From assembly GCF_017355855.1 (NCBI RefSeq), contig NZ_JAFEWD010000005.1, positions 247,379 through 311,378 of the forward strand: a stretch of DNA of 64,000 nucleotides, in the 5' to 3' direction. The notes beneath the pieces were generated by a model. The model was not told the origin of the DNA, made no database searches, and saw only the letters and a program-made list of their open reading frames with translations. The stretch comes from Pedobacter sp. SYSU D00535. Lineage in GTDB: Bacteria; Bacteroidota; Bacteroidia; Sphingobacteriales; Sphingobacteriaceae. Below are positions 20,708 through 28,946 of this stretch, in pieces. The position numbers and the translations under genes are program-made. Each line of letters opens with the position of its first letter. The stretch's first letter is position 1.

Positions 20708-21721
20708 ATGAAAGCAATTGGATTTAAGACGTCATTACCCATTGATGAAGCGGATAGTTTTATTGAGTTTGAAAAGGAAATACCAACTGCGAAAGGAAAA
20801 GACATTTTGGTAAAAGTTGAAGCCATATCGGTCAACCCTGTAGATTATAAAATAAGAAAAAGCAGCCTTAAAGACAAGCAACAGGATACTCCCAAAGTTA
20901 TTGGTTGGGATGCTGTCGGCACAGTAGAGGCTACTGGCAATGAAGTCACACTCTTCAAGAAAGGTGATCGGGTCTTTTATGCAGGAGACCTTACGAGAGA
21001 TGGCTCTAACCAAGAATACCAGCTGGTGGATGAACGCATTGTAGGGCTTGCACCAAAGAACATAAGCATGGAACAAGCTGCTGCCATGCCGCTTACTTCA
21101 CTTACTGCCTGGGAAATGTTTTTTGACCATCTACAATTAAGTAAAGAGAAAGATGCAGGCAAAAGCATACTTATTATAGGCGGCGCAGGAGGTGTAGGCT
21201 CAGTTGCCATCCAACTGGCTAAAAAGCTGTTGGGCTTAAATGTTATTGCCACAGCATCGAGAGCCGTTACCATGGAATGGTGCAAAAAAATGGGCGCAGA
21301 TCATGTAGTCAACCACAACAACCTTATTGGTGAAATAAAAAATATTGGCTTTGAGCAGGTAGACTATATTGTAGACTTTGTAGACCTGAATCAATATTGG
21401 GAGCCCATAGTAGATCTCATTAAACCGCAGGGAAAGGTAGGTTGTATCAGCGACCCGACTGAACCTGTAAAATTAAATCAGCTAAAAAGAAAGAGTGTCA
21501 GTTTTTATTGGGAGCTGATGTTCACCCGTTCTATGTATCAAACAGAAGACATGATAGAGCAGCACAATATTCTAAACAACATTGCTCAATTGCTGGATGA
21601 TGGCATATTACAACCAACACTTCATACCACACTGGAAGGATTGACTGCCGAAAACATGAAAGAAGCTCACCGTTTATTGGAAAGCGGAAAAACAGTTGGA
21701 AAAGTTGTCGTGAAGTTTTGA
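20708..21721 (+). CDS. Zinc-type alcohol dehydrogenase / quinone reductase family protein
   Basis: The 337-aa protein is a medium-chain dehydrogenase/reductase: GroES-like domain at 1-125 (VKVEAISVNPVDYK, GWDAVGTVEATG) and Rossmann domain with the nucleotide motif GGAGGVGSVAIQLAK at about 156-170. The structural zinc cysteines of classical alcohol dehydrogenases are absent, as in the NADPH:quinone-reductase-like branch. Such enzymes reduce quinones or enones with NAD(P)H. It follows the 210-bp palindromic element by 130 bp and precedes another. Confidence 0.88.
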   Translation: MKAIGFKTSLPIDEADSFIEFEKEIPTAKGKDILVKVEAISVNPVDYKIRKSSLKDKQQDTPKVIGWDAVGTVEATGNEVTLFKKGDRVFYAGDLTRDGSNQEYQLVDERIVGLAPKNISMEQAAAMPLTSLTAWEMFFDHLQLSKEKDAGKSILIIGGAGGVGSVAIQLAKKLLGLNVIATASRAVTMEWCKKMGADHVVNHNNLIGEIKNIGFEQVDYIVDFVDLNQYWEPIVDLIKPQGKVGCISDPTEPVKLNQLKRKSVSFYWELMFTRSMYQTEDMIEQHNILNNIAQLLDDGILQPTLHTTLEGLTAENMKEAHRLLESGKTVGKVVVKF

Positions 21722-21790
21722 AAGACAAAAAGGCATATTAACCATTCAGGCTGGTGCAACCAATAACGATGCTGAAAAAAAAGGCGAACG

Positions 21791-21922
21791 GCTAACTTCA
21801 GTTTGTGCAATAGCAGCTTGACGTTCTTAATCCCAAGCAGTAGAATCAAAATTTAACTTTAGTAATCGTTTCGGCTGAAAATACGCTAGTGCCGCTACTG
21901 CACAAAGCTGTTCAACGTTAGC
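21791..21922. repeat. Palindromic intergenic element, 132 bp
   Basis: Starts GCTAAC (21791-21796) and ends GTTAGC (21917-21922). Inside, TTTGTGCAATAGCAGC on the left mirrors GCCGCTACTGCACAAA on the right with a few mismatches, so the whole can fold back on itself. It fills most of the gap between the oxidoreductase and the CPBP gene. Confidence 0.65.
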
Positions 21923-21963
21923 GTCTTTGTAAACGTGGTCTCAAAGAATTAGAAACTTAAGAA

Positions 21964-22905
21964 ATGAAAACAAACATTGGACAAAAAGTCCTTCATTTTC
22001 CCTTAATAAAAATAATAGTTGCATTAATTGTTTGTCTGGGAACTGTTAGAGCAGGACAAGCCTTAGCTCAAAAAACACTTGAAATAACTAGTATTGACAG
22101 TGACTTTAAAAAACTAATTGCAGGAGCTTTTGCTGCCACGCTTGTGATATTTGCCTACTCTTATTTATTCAAACATTATGAAAAAAGAAAAATTACGGAG
22201 TTCTCAAAAGTCAACATCCTTAAAACATTAACGATTGGAATTGTTTTGGGAGTGGTGCTACAGTCGCTGACCATATTGGTCATTTACTTCAAAGGAGGCT
22301 ATTCAGTCATTTCAATCAATCCTATCCTGTTTATTGTTCCAGCATTAACGATGGCGTTTACCTCAGCCATTATTGAAGAAATTCTGCTAAGAGGCATCAT
22401 TTTCAGAATCCCAGAAGAAATATTAGGAAGTTACCTGTCATTAGTTATTTCTGCTTTGTTGTTTGGAGCCATGCACCTCATTAATCCGAACAGTTCCATA
22501 TTGGCGGCCGTCGGATTGGCCATTCAAGCCGGGCTTTTACTGGGAGCCGCCTACATCTATTCAAGGAATTTATGGTTCCCTATTGCACTTCATTTTGCCT
22601 GGAACTTTACGCAATCTGCCATATTCGGTGCCAATGTATCAGGCAGTAGCACTTCAAAAACATTAATAACTTCCAAGATTGAGGGTGCAGCATGGTTTAC
22701 TGGTGGACAATTTGGTCCGGAAGGTTCAATTCAGGCAACCTTATTTTGTTTAATCCCAACCATTGTACTACTTATATTAAGCCATAAAGAAGGAAAAATC
22801 ATAAAACCGTACTGGAAGAAATACAACGAACCGCTAACAGGGGATTGCCAATATACCGATCGGATAACAAGTGCTGAACGACTAGACCCTGTTAAACACT
22901 TGTAG
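21964..22905 (+). CDS. CPBP intramembrane metalloprotease (CAAX/Abi family)
   Basis: The 313-aa protein has about eight TM segments and the three CPBP motifs: EEILLRG (Glu138, Glu139, Arg143), FGAMH and HFAWN. The family includes eukaryotic Rce1 CAAX proteases and bacterial proteins linked to bacteriocin self-immunity. The last 24 or so residues (after about 289) are encoded by a palindromic intergenic element and are hydrophilic, so the natural C-terminus of this family member may have been shorter. The gene is single, between two palindromic elements. Confidence 0.88.
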   Translation: MKTNIGQKVLHFPLIKIIVALIVCLGTVRAGQALAQKTLEITSIDSDFKKLIAGAFAATLVIFAYSYLFKHYEKRKITEFSKVNILKTLTIGIVLGVVLQSLTILVIYFKGGYSVISINPILFIVPALTMAFTSAIIEEILLRGIIFRIPEEILGSYLSLVISALLFGAMHLINPNSSILAAVGLAIQAGLLLGAAYIYSRNLWFPIALHFAWNFTQSAIFGANVSGSSTSKTLITSKIEGAAWFTGGQFGPEGSIQATLFCLIPTIVLLILSHKEGKIIKPYWKKYNEPLTGDCQYTDRITSAERLDPVKHL

Positions 22906-22962
22906 TAGGTTAAATTGAGGGATGCTGGTGCCAGTACATCGGCAATCCCTAACTTTGAGCGG
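22831..22962. repeat. Palindromic element overlapping the 3' end of the CPBP gene, 132 bp
   Basis: Nested inverted repeats: CCGCT (22831-22835) with AGCGG (22958-22962), GGGATTGCC (22841-22849) with GGCAATCCC (22941-22949) and ACAAGTG (22867-22873) with CACTTGT (22897-22903). GCTAAC is at 22833-22838. It has the same total span as the element at 21791 and supplies the last codons of the CPBP ORF. Confidence 0.65.
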
Positions 22963-23008
22963 TATTTTTAGAATACCGACACCAACAGAAATTAATCTAC
23001 AAAAACGA

Positions 23009-23776
23009 ATGAAGAAGATAGTATTAATAGTAGCTTTCTTTTTTTCGCTAACAAATATTTTTGGACAGGCGAATGAACCTAAACTCAAAATCACACACTT
23101 AAGAGGCGACTTTTATATCTATACAACATACAATACCTCCGAAGGAAGCCATATACCTGCTAATGGGATGTATCTTGTTACCGAGAATGGCGTTGCCCTG
23201 TTTGACACACCCTGGGATTCGACACAATTTCAACCTTTGCTTGACAGTATCAAATTGAAACACAATAAAGAGGTAACAATTTGCATAGCGACTCATTGGC
23301 ATAGTGACAGAACTGATGGGCTTGAATACTACAAGCAGAAGGGAATTAAGACATACACCACCAAATTAACAGATGATTTAAGTAGAAAGAATAACAAAAA
23401 AAGAGCTGAATATTTAATTGAAAAAGATACCATTTTCAATATTGGACAATATTCATTTGAAACTTATTATCCAGGACAGGGGCATACGGAAGACAATATC
23501 GTTTTGTGGTTTAACAAAGAGAAAGTTCTTTATGGAGGCTGTTTGATAAAAGGTGCGGAAGCCGAACATTTAGGGTATTTGGGAGACGGAAATGTTTTTG
23601 AATATGAAACAACTCTTAAAAATGTTCAGAAAAAATATCCTGACCCAAAATATATAATTGTGTCACATCATAATTGGAATAATATAAACTCCTTGAACCA
23701 TTCAATTAAGATGGCAAAAGAACTAAAAAAAATAAAAACTACCGTTAACATCATTTTAGCAATAGTATTCAAATGA
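23009..23776 (+). CDS. Subclass B1 metallo-beta-lactamase
   Basis: ATG 23009 gives a 255-aa protein with a signal peptide (MKKIVLIVAFFFSLTNIFGQ); the longer frame from 22922 would be read from the palindromic element. All B1 zinc ligands are visible: His96, His98 and Asp100 (HWHSD), His159 (GQGHTEDN), Cys178 (YGGCLIKG) and His220 or 221 (IIVSHH). Cys178 distinguishes B1 from B2/B3 and from glyoxalase-type relatives. Such periplasmic enzymes hydrolyse penicillins, cephalosporins and carbapenems. The C-terminus (VNIILAIVFK) is unusually hydrophobic. Its stop overlaps the next start by four bases (ATGA), suggesting coupled translation. Confidence 0.9.
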   Translation: MKKIVLIVAFFFSLTNIFGQANEPKLKITHLRGDFYIYTTYNTSEGSHIPANGMYLVTENGVALFDTPWDSTQFQPLLDSIKLKHNKEVTICIATHWHSDRTDGLEYYKQKGIKTYTTKLTDDLSRKNNKKRAEYLIEKDTIFNIGQYSFETYYPGQGHTEDNIVLWFNKEKVLYGGCLIKGAEAEHLGYLGDGNVFEYETTLKNVQKKYPDPKYIIVSHHNWNNINSLNHSIKMAKELKKIKTTVNIILAIVFK

Positions 23777-24123
23777 GCGAGATCAATAAAGCAATTTTAG
23801 AAAAGGCCAATGCAGCGATTATAAAGGGTGACAATGAAGGTTTTCTTTGCTATTGCACTGAAGACACCAGATGGGTATTTATCGGCGATAAGACTTTGCA
23901 GGGCAAGGACGCCGTTCGACACTACATGGCAACGGCTTACAAGGAACCTCCAAGGTTTATAGTTGAAAACTTAATTGCTGAAGGTGATTTCCTTACAGCT
24001 ATCGGCACAATCACAATGAAAAACGGGCAAGGCATAATGGTCGACTATTCTTATTGCGATGTATGGCGATTTCGCGATGGTAAGATGGCTGAATTGAAAG
24101 CCTTTGTCATTGAAAACAAGTGA
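23773..24123 (+). CDS. NTF2-like (SnoaL-type) protein
   Basis: The 116-aa protein has the nuclear-transport-factor-2 / SnoaL cone fold pattern: N-terminal helix (ILEKANAAIIKGD), a strand with DDT-like residues (CTEDTRWVFIGDKTLQGKDAVRHYM) and C-terminal strands (YCDVWRFRDGKMAELKAFV). Members are ligand-binding or isomerase/dehydratase-like proteins with varied roles; none can be assigned here. It overlaps the metallo-beta-lactamase stop by 4 bp. No signal peptide is seen, so it is probably cytoplasmic. Confidence 0.83.
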   Translation: MSEINKAILEKANAAIIKGDNEGFLCYCTEDTRWVFIGDKTLQGKDAVRHYMATAYKEPPRFIVENLIAEGDFLTAIGTITMKNGQGIMVDYSYCDVWRFRDGKMAELKAFVIENK

Positions 24124-24455
24124 AAATCACAAGTTGCAACAGATAGCTTAAAGCTCGTACTACAACTAATAGCTAGTTGAAGAGTTTATATATTCCGTCG
24201 ATCAGCAGTTGTTATTCCGTACTTTTTGATATCGTTTAAATCAGAAAGAAACTACCGCCAACAGTGCATTGCTGCAAGTGGCATAGTATAGGTAGTAATC
24301 CTCAGGGAAGGTGCTGAAGGATGCACTCCTTCTGGCAAATAGAGTTGACTCTCCTCGAATCAACTGCGTTATAACATCAGGTAATCCAGAATCAAATTTA
24401 GTGATTTGATCCCGCACCCGTTTCTGTCAATATTTGTTCAAACGAAGCAACAAAT
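24124..24455. other. Intergenic region with a decayed palindromic element
   Basis: No gene. Around 24254-24290 the stretch CCGCCAACAGTGCATTGCTGCAAGTGG recalls the interior of the element at 20368, and 24341-24361 carries a GTTGA/TCAAC inverted repeat. Terminal GCTAAC/GTTAGC arms are not evident. It is probably a diverged copy of the spacer family. Confidence 0.3.
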
Positions 24456-24818
24456 ATGGGACTACTAGACAAACTTTTTTTCAGAGCCAGCAGCAATAAG
24501 AATAGTATTTCAGTTGACAGAAACGGAATTCTCATCAATGATAAGGATCTGATTTCTATTGAATTTGAAAACACAACAAACGAAGTAAAAACACTATGGG
24601 TTGAACCGACTTGCGTGGAGTTTAAGCTTGATAAATACTCTGAATTTGTACTGCTTGCAAAGGACGATACCTACAAGATTCAATTCAATGAAGATTACAT
24701 CACTGTTTTCTTGCAATACACCTTTGACCTGCAATTATACAAGCGTCCTACCTCGGAAGCAGTTTATAACGCTAACAGATGGGAACTGGTTCAGGATTAC
24801 TTTGATGCTTTCATCTAA
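24456..24818 (+). CDS. Hypothetical cytoplasmic protein
   Basis: The 120-aa protein lacks a signal peptide and TM segment. It is acidic and beta-rich (SVDRNGILINDKDLISIEFEN, WVEPTCVEFKLDKYSEFVLL). I do not recognise the family. It is the last intact gene of the AT-rich tract and is followed directly by a GC-richer gene remnant. Confidence 0.6.
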   Translation: MGLLDKLFFRASSNKNSISVDRNGILINDKDLISIEFENTTNEVKTLWVEPTCVEFKLDKYSEFVLLAKDDTYKIQFNEDYITVFLQYTFDLQLYKRPTSEAVYNANRWELVQDYFDAFI

Positions 24819-24876
24819 ATTTAAAAAACAGCAAGATGTTTTGAGCCGTCTTCCAGTTGCAACTCTTTTTAATTGA

Positions 24877-25074
24877 TACTGCTCGACATGTATAACGGAA
24901 ACCCCGGAAATCGGCGATGTGATCACGGTCAGGACAAGGGACAGGGCAGAATTTACAGAAGTTTCCGTCCGACCGCCCTTCGACGACGAACGCTATCGCT
25001 GCGAACAGATTAGCCATTATTACCGGCTAAAAGAGGAGTTGAAAGATTATCTAAAGGATGAGGAACCGGAGTGA
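24877..25074 (+). pseudogene. Gene remnant without a start codon
   Basis: This frame is open for 65 codons and reads like real protein (ITVRTRDRAEFTEVSVRPPF, ISHYYRLKEELKDYLKDEEPE, ending with an acidic tail at TGA 25072), but has no ATG, GTG or TTG at its upstream edge. Codon use is GC-richer than the genes to its left and like the core genome to its right. The simplest reading is a 5'-truncated gene left where the accessory tract was inserted. The family is unknown. Confidence 0.45.
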
Positions 25075-25085
25075 TTCGGCGGCGC

Positions 25086-25454
25086 TCACGGGACTACCTG
25101 GTTACTCACCGTAATCTGTTTAGGATCTACTACAATCAGCTGCGGTTTTCCCCGGTGCAGCTGGACTTTACCGCTTACACATATCGTTTTATCCTGAAAC
25201 TCTGCTTCGGGCTTAAAAGCAAACTTAGCCCGGTCTTCCCCTTTGATTACCACCGCAAAGAGCTGGTAGGGATACTGCGCTCCCATGTTCAGGAAGGTGA
25301 TCTCCGCGGCTTCCAGAAAGCGGCCGCCATATACTTTTTCGCAGATAAGAACCGAGTCGCCCACATGATTGGCCGCTTCTGCAGAGCTGATTTTTTTCTG
25401 AGAAAAGGAGGGTAGCGACAAGGCAAGGAAGGCGATAAGTAAAAGCTTTTTCAT
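25086..25454 (-). CDS. Secreted OB-fold-like protein
   Basis: ATG at 25454 (MKKLLLIAFLALSLPSFSQ, signal peptide) is preferred over an upstream in-frame ATG that only adds six residues. The mature 100-odd residues follow an OB-fold nucleic-acid-binding pattern (VGDSVLICEKVYGG, YPYQLFAVVIKG, TICVSGKVQLHRGKPQLIVVDPKQI) as in YhcR-like and similar small periplasmic proteins of Bacteroidetes. The biochemical role is unknown. It is convergent with the remnant that ends at 25074. Confidence 0.75.
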   Translation of the reverse strand: MKKLLLIAFLALSLPSFSQKKISSAEAANHVGDSVLICEKVYGGRFLEAAEITFLNMGAQYPYQLFAVVIKGEDRAKFAFKPEAEFQDKTICVSGKVQLHRGKPQLIVVDPKQITVSNQVVP

Positions 25455-25590
25455 TGGCGCTAAGATAATCAATTTACTCGCCTACCTTTGCGACGAAAGA
25501 TTATGTTTTCATGAACTTTTCTCCTTGCAGAAGTGGCAAATACATGGGGAGGAGCATTCATCCGTTATTTATAAGACAAGAAGCAATTAG

Positions 25591-25845
25591 ATGGAAGAAG
25601 GATTCAAGTTACCCATAACGTATAAGGGGCAGGAAAAAGAGTTGGAAGCGACCCTTACGGCCTCGGGTTATACGCACAAATTTCATGTAGACATAGATGG
25701 AGTCGGGGTTTTCTTCGAACCCGATGAAGAGAGGAATTACCGCGCGGTGCTCGACCCTAAATCGATAGAACTGAACCTAAGTCCTAATCTGGACTTGCTC
25801 CGCCTGGTAGGCAATAAACTGGAGGAGTTGTTTAAACAGACATAG
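25591..25845 (+). CDS. Small conserved hypothetical protein
   Basis: The 84-aa protein is cytoplasmic and acidic, with an N-terminal beta region (LPITYKGQEKELEATLTASGY) and a helical C-terminus (LLRLVGNKLEELFKQT). It looks like a lineage-conserved Bacteroidetes protein, but I cannot name it. The stop is two bases before the GTG start of the acetylesterase gene, so co-translation is likely. Confidence 0.65.
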   Translation: MEEGFKLPITYKGQEKELEATLTASGYTHKFHVDIDGVGVFFEPDEERNYRAVLDPKSIELNLSPNLDLLRLVGNKLEELFKQT

Positions 25846-25847
25846 GA

Positions 25848-27431
25848 GTGAACGCTAGCTTGAACATCAATACCCGTCCGTTTTTTTCAAAGCCATGGAT
25901 TGCCTGGCTAGTTGTGCTGTTTCTTATAAGTTGTGCCGGGAAGCTCCATGCAGCCCGGCCGAACAGCTTGTTCTCCGATCATATGGTCTTACAACAGCAG
26001 TTGAAAATACCCGTCTGGGGAACGGGGCGGAACGGCGAAAAAGTACGGGTGGAATTTAACGGAAAAGTAGCGGTCACTGAAGTAGTCGAGCGGCAGTGGA
26101 GCGTCGTTTTACCCCCAATGCCGGCAGGTGGTCCCTATACAATGACGATTGCGGGAGATGCAGTCCTGTCGATTAAGGATATCTACGTCGGCGAAGTATG
26201 GGTTTGCAGTGGCCAGTCGAATATGGAGCGGAAAATGTCTCCCCATGCCAGGTATCAAACCATTACCAATTATCAACAGGAAAAGGAAGCCGCCCGTTAC
26301 CCCTTAATCCGGCAGTATACAGTCCCTTACAAGCAATCTGATACGCTGGTGGCAGATGCAAAGGGTAGCTGGACCGTCTGTTCTCCTTCCACCATTGAGT
26401 CTTTTTCGGCAGTCGCTTATTTTTTTGCACGGGATTTACATAAGGCGCGAAAAGTGCCGGTCGGACTGCTATTGGCCTCCGTAGGCGGAACACAGGCGCA
26501 GTTCTGGACCAGTCGCCTTGGATTGGCCGGCAACCCGGAGCTGTTGCCCCTCGTGCAGGCCTACGACGCGGCCATGAAGGTCTACCCTGAGAAATTAGCT
26601 GAATACGAGCTCCAAAAGGATTCCCTGCTGGCGGCCTACCAAAAGGAACTTGAACTCGCGAAAAAGGAAAATAAACCGAAACCACGCCCGCCAGTTCCTC
26701 CGCAGAACCCTGCAGAACGGCGGCGCATCAGCTGTTACTACAACGGCATGATCGCTCCCCTTACTAAATTTCCTGTGAAAGGAGTGCTATGGTATCAGGG
26801 AGAATCCGACAGAGACTTTGCGCTGCAGTACCAGCTCTTGTTTCCCACCTTAATAACGGATTGGCGAAAAAGCTGGAAGCTCGGAGATATCCCGTTTCTC
26901 TATGTACAAATTGCTCCTTTTAAGGAGAATAATCCGGAACTCCGGGAATCTCAATTGCTGACTTTAAAAAAACGCAGGAATACAGCCATGGTAGTCACTA
27001 CCGACTGCGGCGATCCGGATGATATCCATCCGCCCTTCAAACAACCCATCGGACATCGTCTGTCGCTCGCCGCCCGGGCTCTTGCTTACAACGAATCCCT
27101 CGCTTATTCAGGTCCCATCTATGATGCTTATACCCTAAAAGCTGATTCCGTCGAAATTTCTTTCCGGCATGTTCAGGGGGGCTTGCACTATCAGGGCATC
27201 GAGCTCCGCGGTTTTACCATTGCAGGGCCGGGTGGAGCGTTTGTTTCCGCAAAAGCTATGCTACGCGGAGACAAGGTAGTGGTATTTAGTGATGCAGTTA
27301 GCAATCCGGTGGCGGTAAGGTATGGGTGGGCGAATGTGCCGGATGGAAACTTATACAACGGCGCTTCCTTGCCGGCTTCTCCGTTCAGGACGGATGTAGT
27401 ATATCATACATCCTGGTGGGAGCTTAAATAA
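25848..27431 (+). CDS. Sialate O-acetylesterase family protein
   Basis: The 527-aa protein has a signal peptide and an SGNH-hydrolase fold split by inserted beta domains, as in sialate 9-O-acetylesterases and the related carbohydrate esterases of polysaccharide loci. The nucleophile block is GQSNME (Ser124), followed by WYQGESD, and the Asp-x-x-His block is DDIHP. GTG 25848 is the first start; TTG 25860 is an alternative with better spacing to GGAG. Removal of acetyl groups from plant or host glycans is the likely role; pectin deacetylation would fit the window. A 9-bp hairpin follows. Confidence 0.88.
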   Translation: MNASLNINTRPFFSKPWIAWLVVLFLISCAGKLHAARPNSLFSDHMVLQQQLKIPVWGTGRNGEKVRVEFNGKVAVTEVVERQWSVVLPPMPAGGPYTMTIAGDAVLSIKDIYVGEVWVCSGQSNMERKMSPHARYQTITNYQQEKEAARYPLIRQYTVPYKQSDTLVADAKGSWTVCSPSTIESFSAVAYFFARDLHKARKVPVGLLLASVGGTQAQFWTSRLGLAGNPELLPLVQAYDAAMKVYPEKLAEYELQKDSLLAAYQKELELAKKENKPKPRPPVPPQNPAERRRISCYYNGMIAPLTKFPVKGVLWYQGESDRDFALQYQLLFPTLITDWRKSWKLGDIPFLYVQIAPFKENNPELRESQLLTLKKRRNTAMVVTTDCGDPDDIHPPFKQPIGHRLSLAARALAYNESLAYSGPIYDAYTLKADSVEISFRHVQGGLHYQGIELRGFTIAGPGGAFVSAKAMLRGDKVVVFSDAVSNPVAVRYGWANVPDGNLYNGASLPASPFRTDVVYHTSWWELK

Positions 27432-27481
27432 TCAATACAGGTGGAGGAAAGGTTGGCTACGGTATCCGCCCGGAAATAGAA

Positions 27482-27506
27482 AAAGGTAGTCGCTTCTACT
27501 ACCTTT
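27482..27506 (+). terminator. Terminator after the acetylesterase
   Basis: Perfect 9-bp stem AAAGGTAGT/ACTACCTTT (27482-27490 and 27498-27506) 50 bp after the stop, with a weak T run. Confidence 0.6.
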
Positions 27507-27815
27507 AACAATCATTAATTTAAGAAAGGATATTATAACACTACAAATATCTCCTCTGCTTATTATCTCCGTGTTAAGCGATCAATAAGTTATCTTTTGC
27601 CGCTCCTTTTCTTTAGGCTGGCGGCCCCGCTGGCGGCGGCCGAAGTATTCTTAGGAGATAAAAAGGGCAGCACGGGTAAGGCAGCAATAGAATTTTTATG
27701 AAATAATTAAAAAGCCAATGGCTTTTTTACCTGGCATGCGACCACTTCCACCGTTCCCGGATATTCTTGCTTTTATCTCTTCTACTTGTTAAATTTAACC
27801 AAACCTTTTTGCGCT
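27507..27815. other. Intergenic region with a second hairpin
   Basis: No gene. A GC-rich patch lies at 27618-27642. A perfect AAAAAGCC/GGCTTTTT hairpin is at 27709-27727, about 90 bp before the next start, and could end an unseen transcript or attenuate the next gene. Confidence 0.4.
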
Positions 27816-28292
27816 ATGGCTATCCTGCGTACCCCTCTTCCTGAAAACATTCGCGGCAGTGTGCAAGGCCTGGTGGTAATTAAACACCGGCTGGGGAAAA
27901 CGCTGATTACCGCCTTTCCGGATATGAGCAAGGTGGTTTACACTGAAAAGCAAAAGGCGGAACAAAAACGTTTTGCCGATGCGGTAGCTTATGCCAGGGC
28001 CATTATCAGTAATCCTGAGAAAAAGGCGGCCTACCAGGCACGACTCCCGAAGGGCAGGAAAGTTTTCAATGCAGCCATTGCCGACTACATGAAAGGAAAA
28101 ACAGCTCTGGAACAAGAGCCTCCTGGTTCAGTTCTGATTCAGTTATCCTACGCTCAATGGCCCTTTTTGCTGCACGAGAACCAAAGTAGAGCTGAATCAG
28201 GTCTTAGCAGAAAGAAAAGTGGTCAATCCCGGGCTGCTTTCACCTCAAATTCAGGTCCGCCGGGAAGATTCTACTTATCAGTTCGTCCCTGA
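27816..28292 (+). CDS. Hypothetical protein, possibly frameshifted near its end
   Basis: ATG 27816 gives 158 aa. The first 100 or so residues (LPENIRGSVQGLVVIK, SNPEKKAAYQARLPKGRKVFNAAIADYMKG) resemble short Bacteroidetes proteins of unknown function that start with this pattern. The last 55 codons look poorer (QSRAESGLSRKKSGQSRAAF). In the +1 frame over about 28186-28296 a more protein-like tail reads VELNQVLAERKVVNPGLLSP and ends at TGA 28294. One base change in between would restore it. This is a suspicion, not a proven frameshift. Confidence 0.55.
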   Translation: MAILRTPLPENIRGSVQGLVVIKHRLGKTLITAFPDMSKVVYTEKQKAEQKRFADAVAYARAIISNPEKKAAYQARLPKGRKVFNAAIADYMKGKTALEQEPPGSVLIQLSYAQWPFLLHENQSRAESGLSRKKSGQSRAAFTSNSGPPGRFYLSVRP

Positions 28293-28946
28293 TTGATGTT
28301 TTTTCTGGGTTTTTATCTGCCTCTGCCTGAAGGGATGCTACTGTCATGTCCCTATAGCAACCTTGTCTTCGCACCGTTGAATACCCGTAGGCTAATTACG
28401 GTCTGCCATCTTTGCAGATAAAGGATCTGTAATCCCTGATACGTAAGAAATACGTAGGATGACCATACCTCAACTGTCAGCAGGGGGATTACCAATAAAA
28501 GAAAAGCACCCTCCGGGTGCTTTATGCTTTTGATAAGTGTGTAAAGATATATGGTGAACCATAGCTGATAGTTAATATCTCAGCTAAATTGGTGATTGCG
28601 CTGTATGCTGTATACCTTTACCTATGCAGAAGTTGTGCCAATGTGTTGACGGTGAGGGAGGATAGTGCTTACTTTTTTGAAAATCGTCGGCGAGGGCAAT
28701 AAAAAAGCCCCGCTATATCTCTACAGTGGGGCAACCTAAACCTTATCACAATTTGTAGTACAACCATCGTTTAGAGAAATAGTTTTTTGTTTCTTGCTTT
28801 TATTTCAATTTTTCAGCTGTTTTTTGGATATGGAGAAATGATAATTACAGTTTTTTGCCGCTCTAATTTTCACTTTCGCATTTCTCGTGGTTTAATATGA
28901 ATTAATCTTAAACAGAAGGTATATTTGGTTAAGTGAATGGTAATAG
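28293..28946. other. Intergenic region with two hairpin terminators
   Basis: About 650 bp with no convincing ORF on either strand. Hairpins: AAAGCACCC/GGGTGCTTT at 28503-28523 (perfect, T-rich end) and GCCCC/GGGGC at about 28707-28732. The first may end the preceding transcript; the second has no obvious gene. A short ATACGTA repeat pair lies near 28440-28457. Confidence 0.45.

Noticed and set aside
22922..23008. 29-codon N-terminal extension of the metallo-beta-lactamase
   Set aside because: It would be read from the palindromic element and hides a good signal peptide that starts at ATG 23009.
19171..24455. Classical integron cassette array
   Set aside because: The palindromes end in GTTAGC/GCTAAC, which misses the attC core (GTTRRRY) at the third purine, elements of 132-210 bp are mostly longer than attC sites, and no tyrosine integrase or attI is in the window. 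Reported instead as cassette-like.
24888..25014. Short ATG-started ORF inside the gene stump
   Set aside because: Arg/Gly-rich and off-frame relative to the clean protein reading in the stump; taken as a shadow.
25071..25415. ORF of 114 codons on + opposite the OB-fold gene
   Set aside because: The minus strand encodes a signal peptide and a coherent beta-rich domain over the same DNA; the + frame has neither start context nor domain logic.
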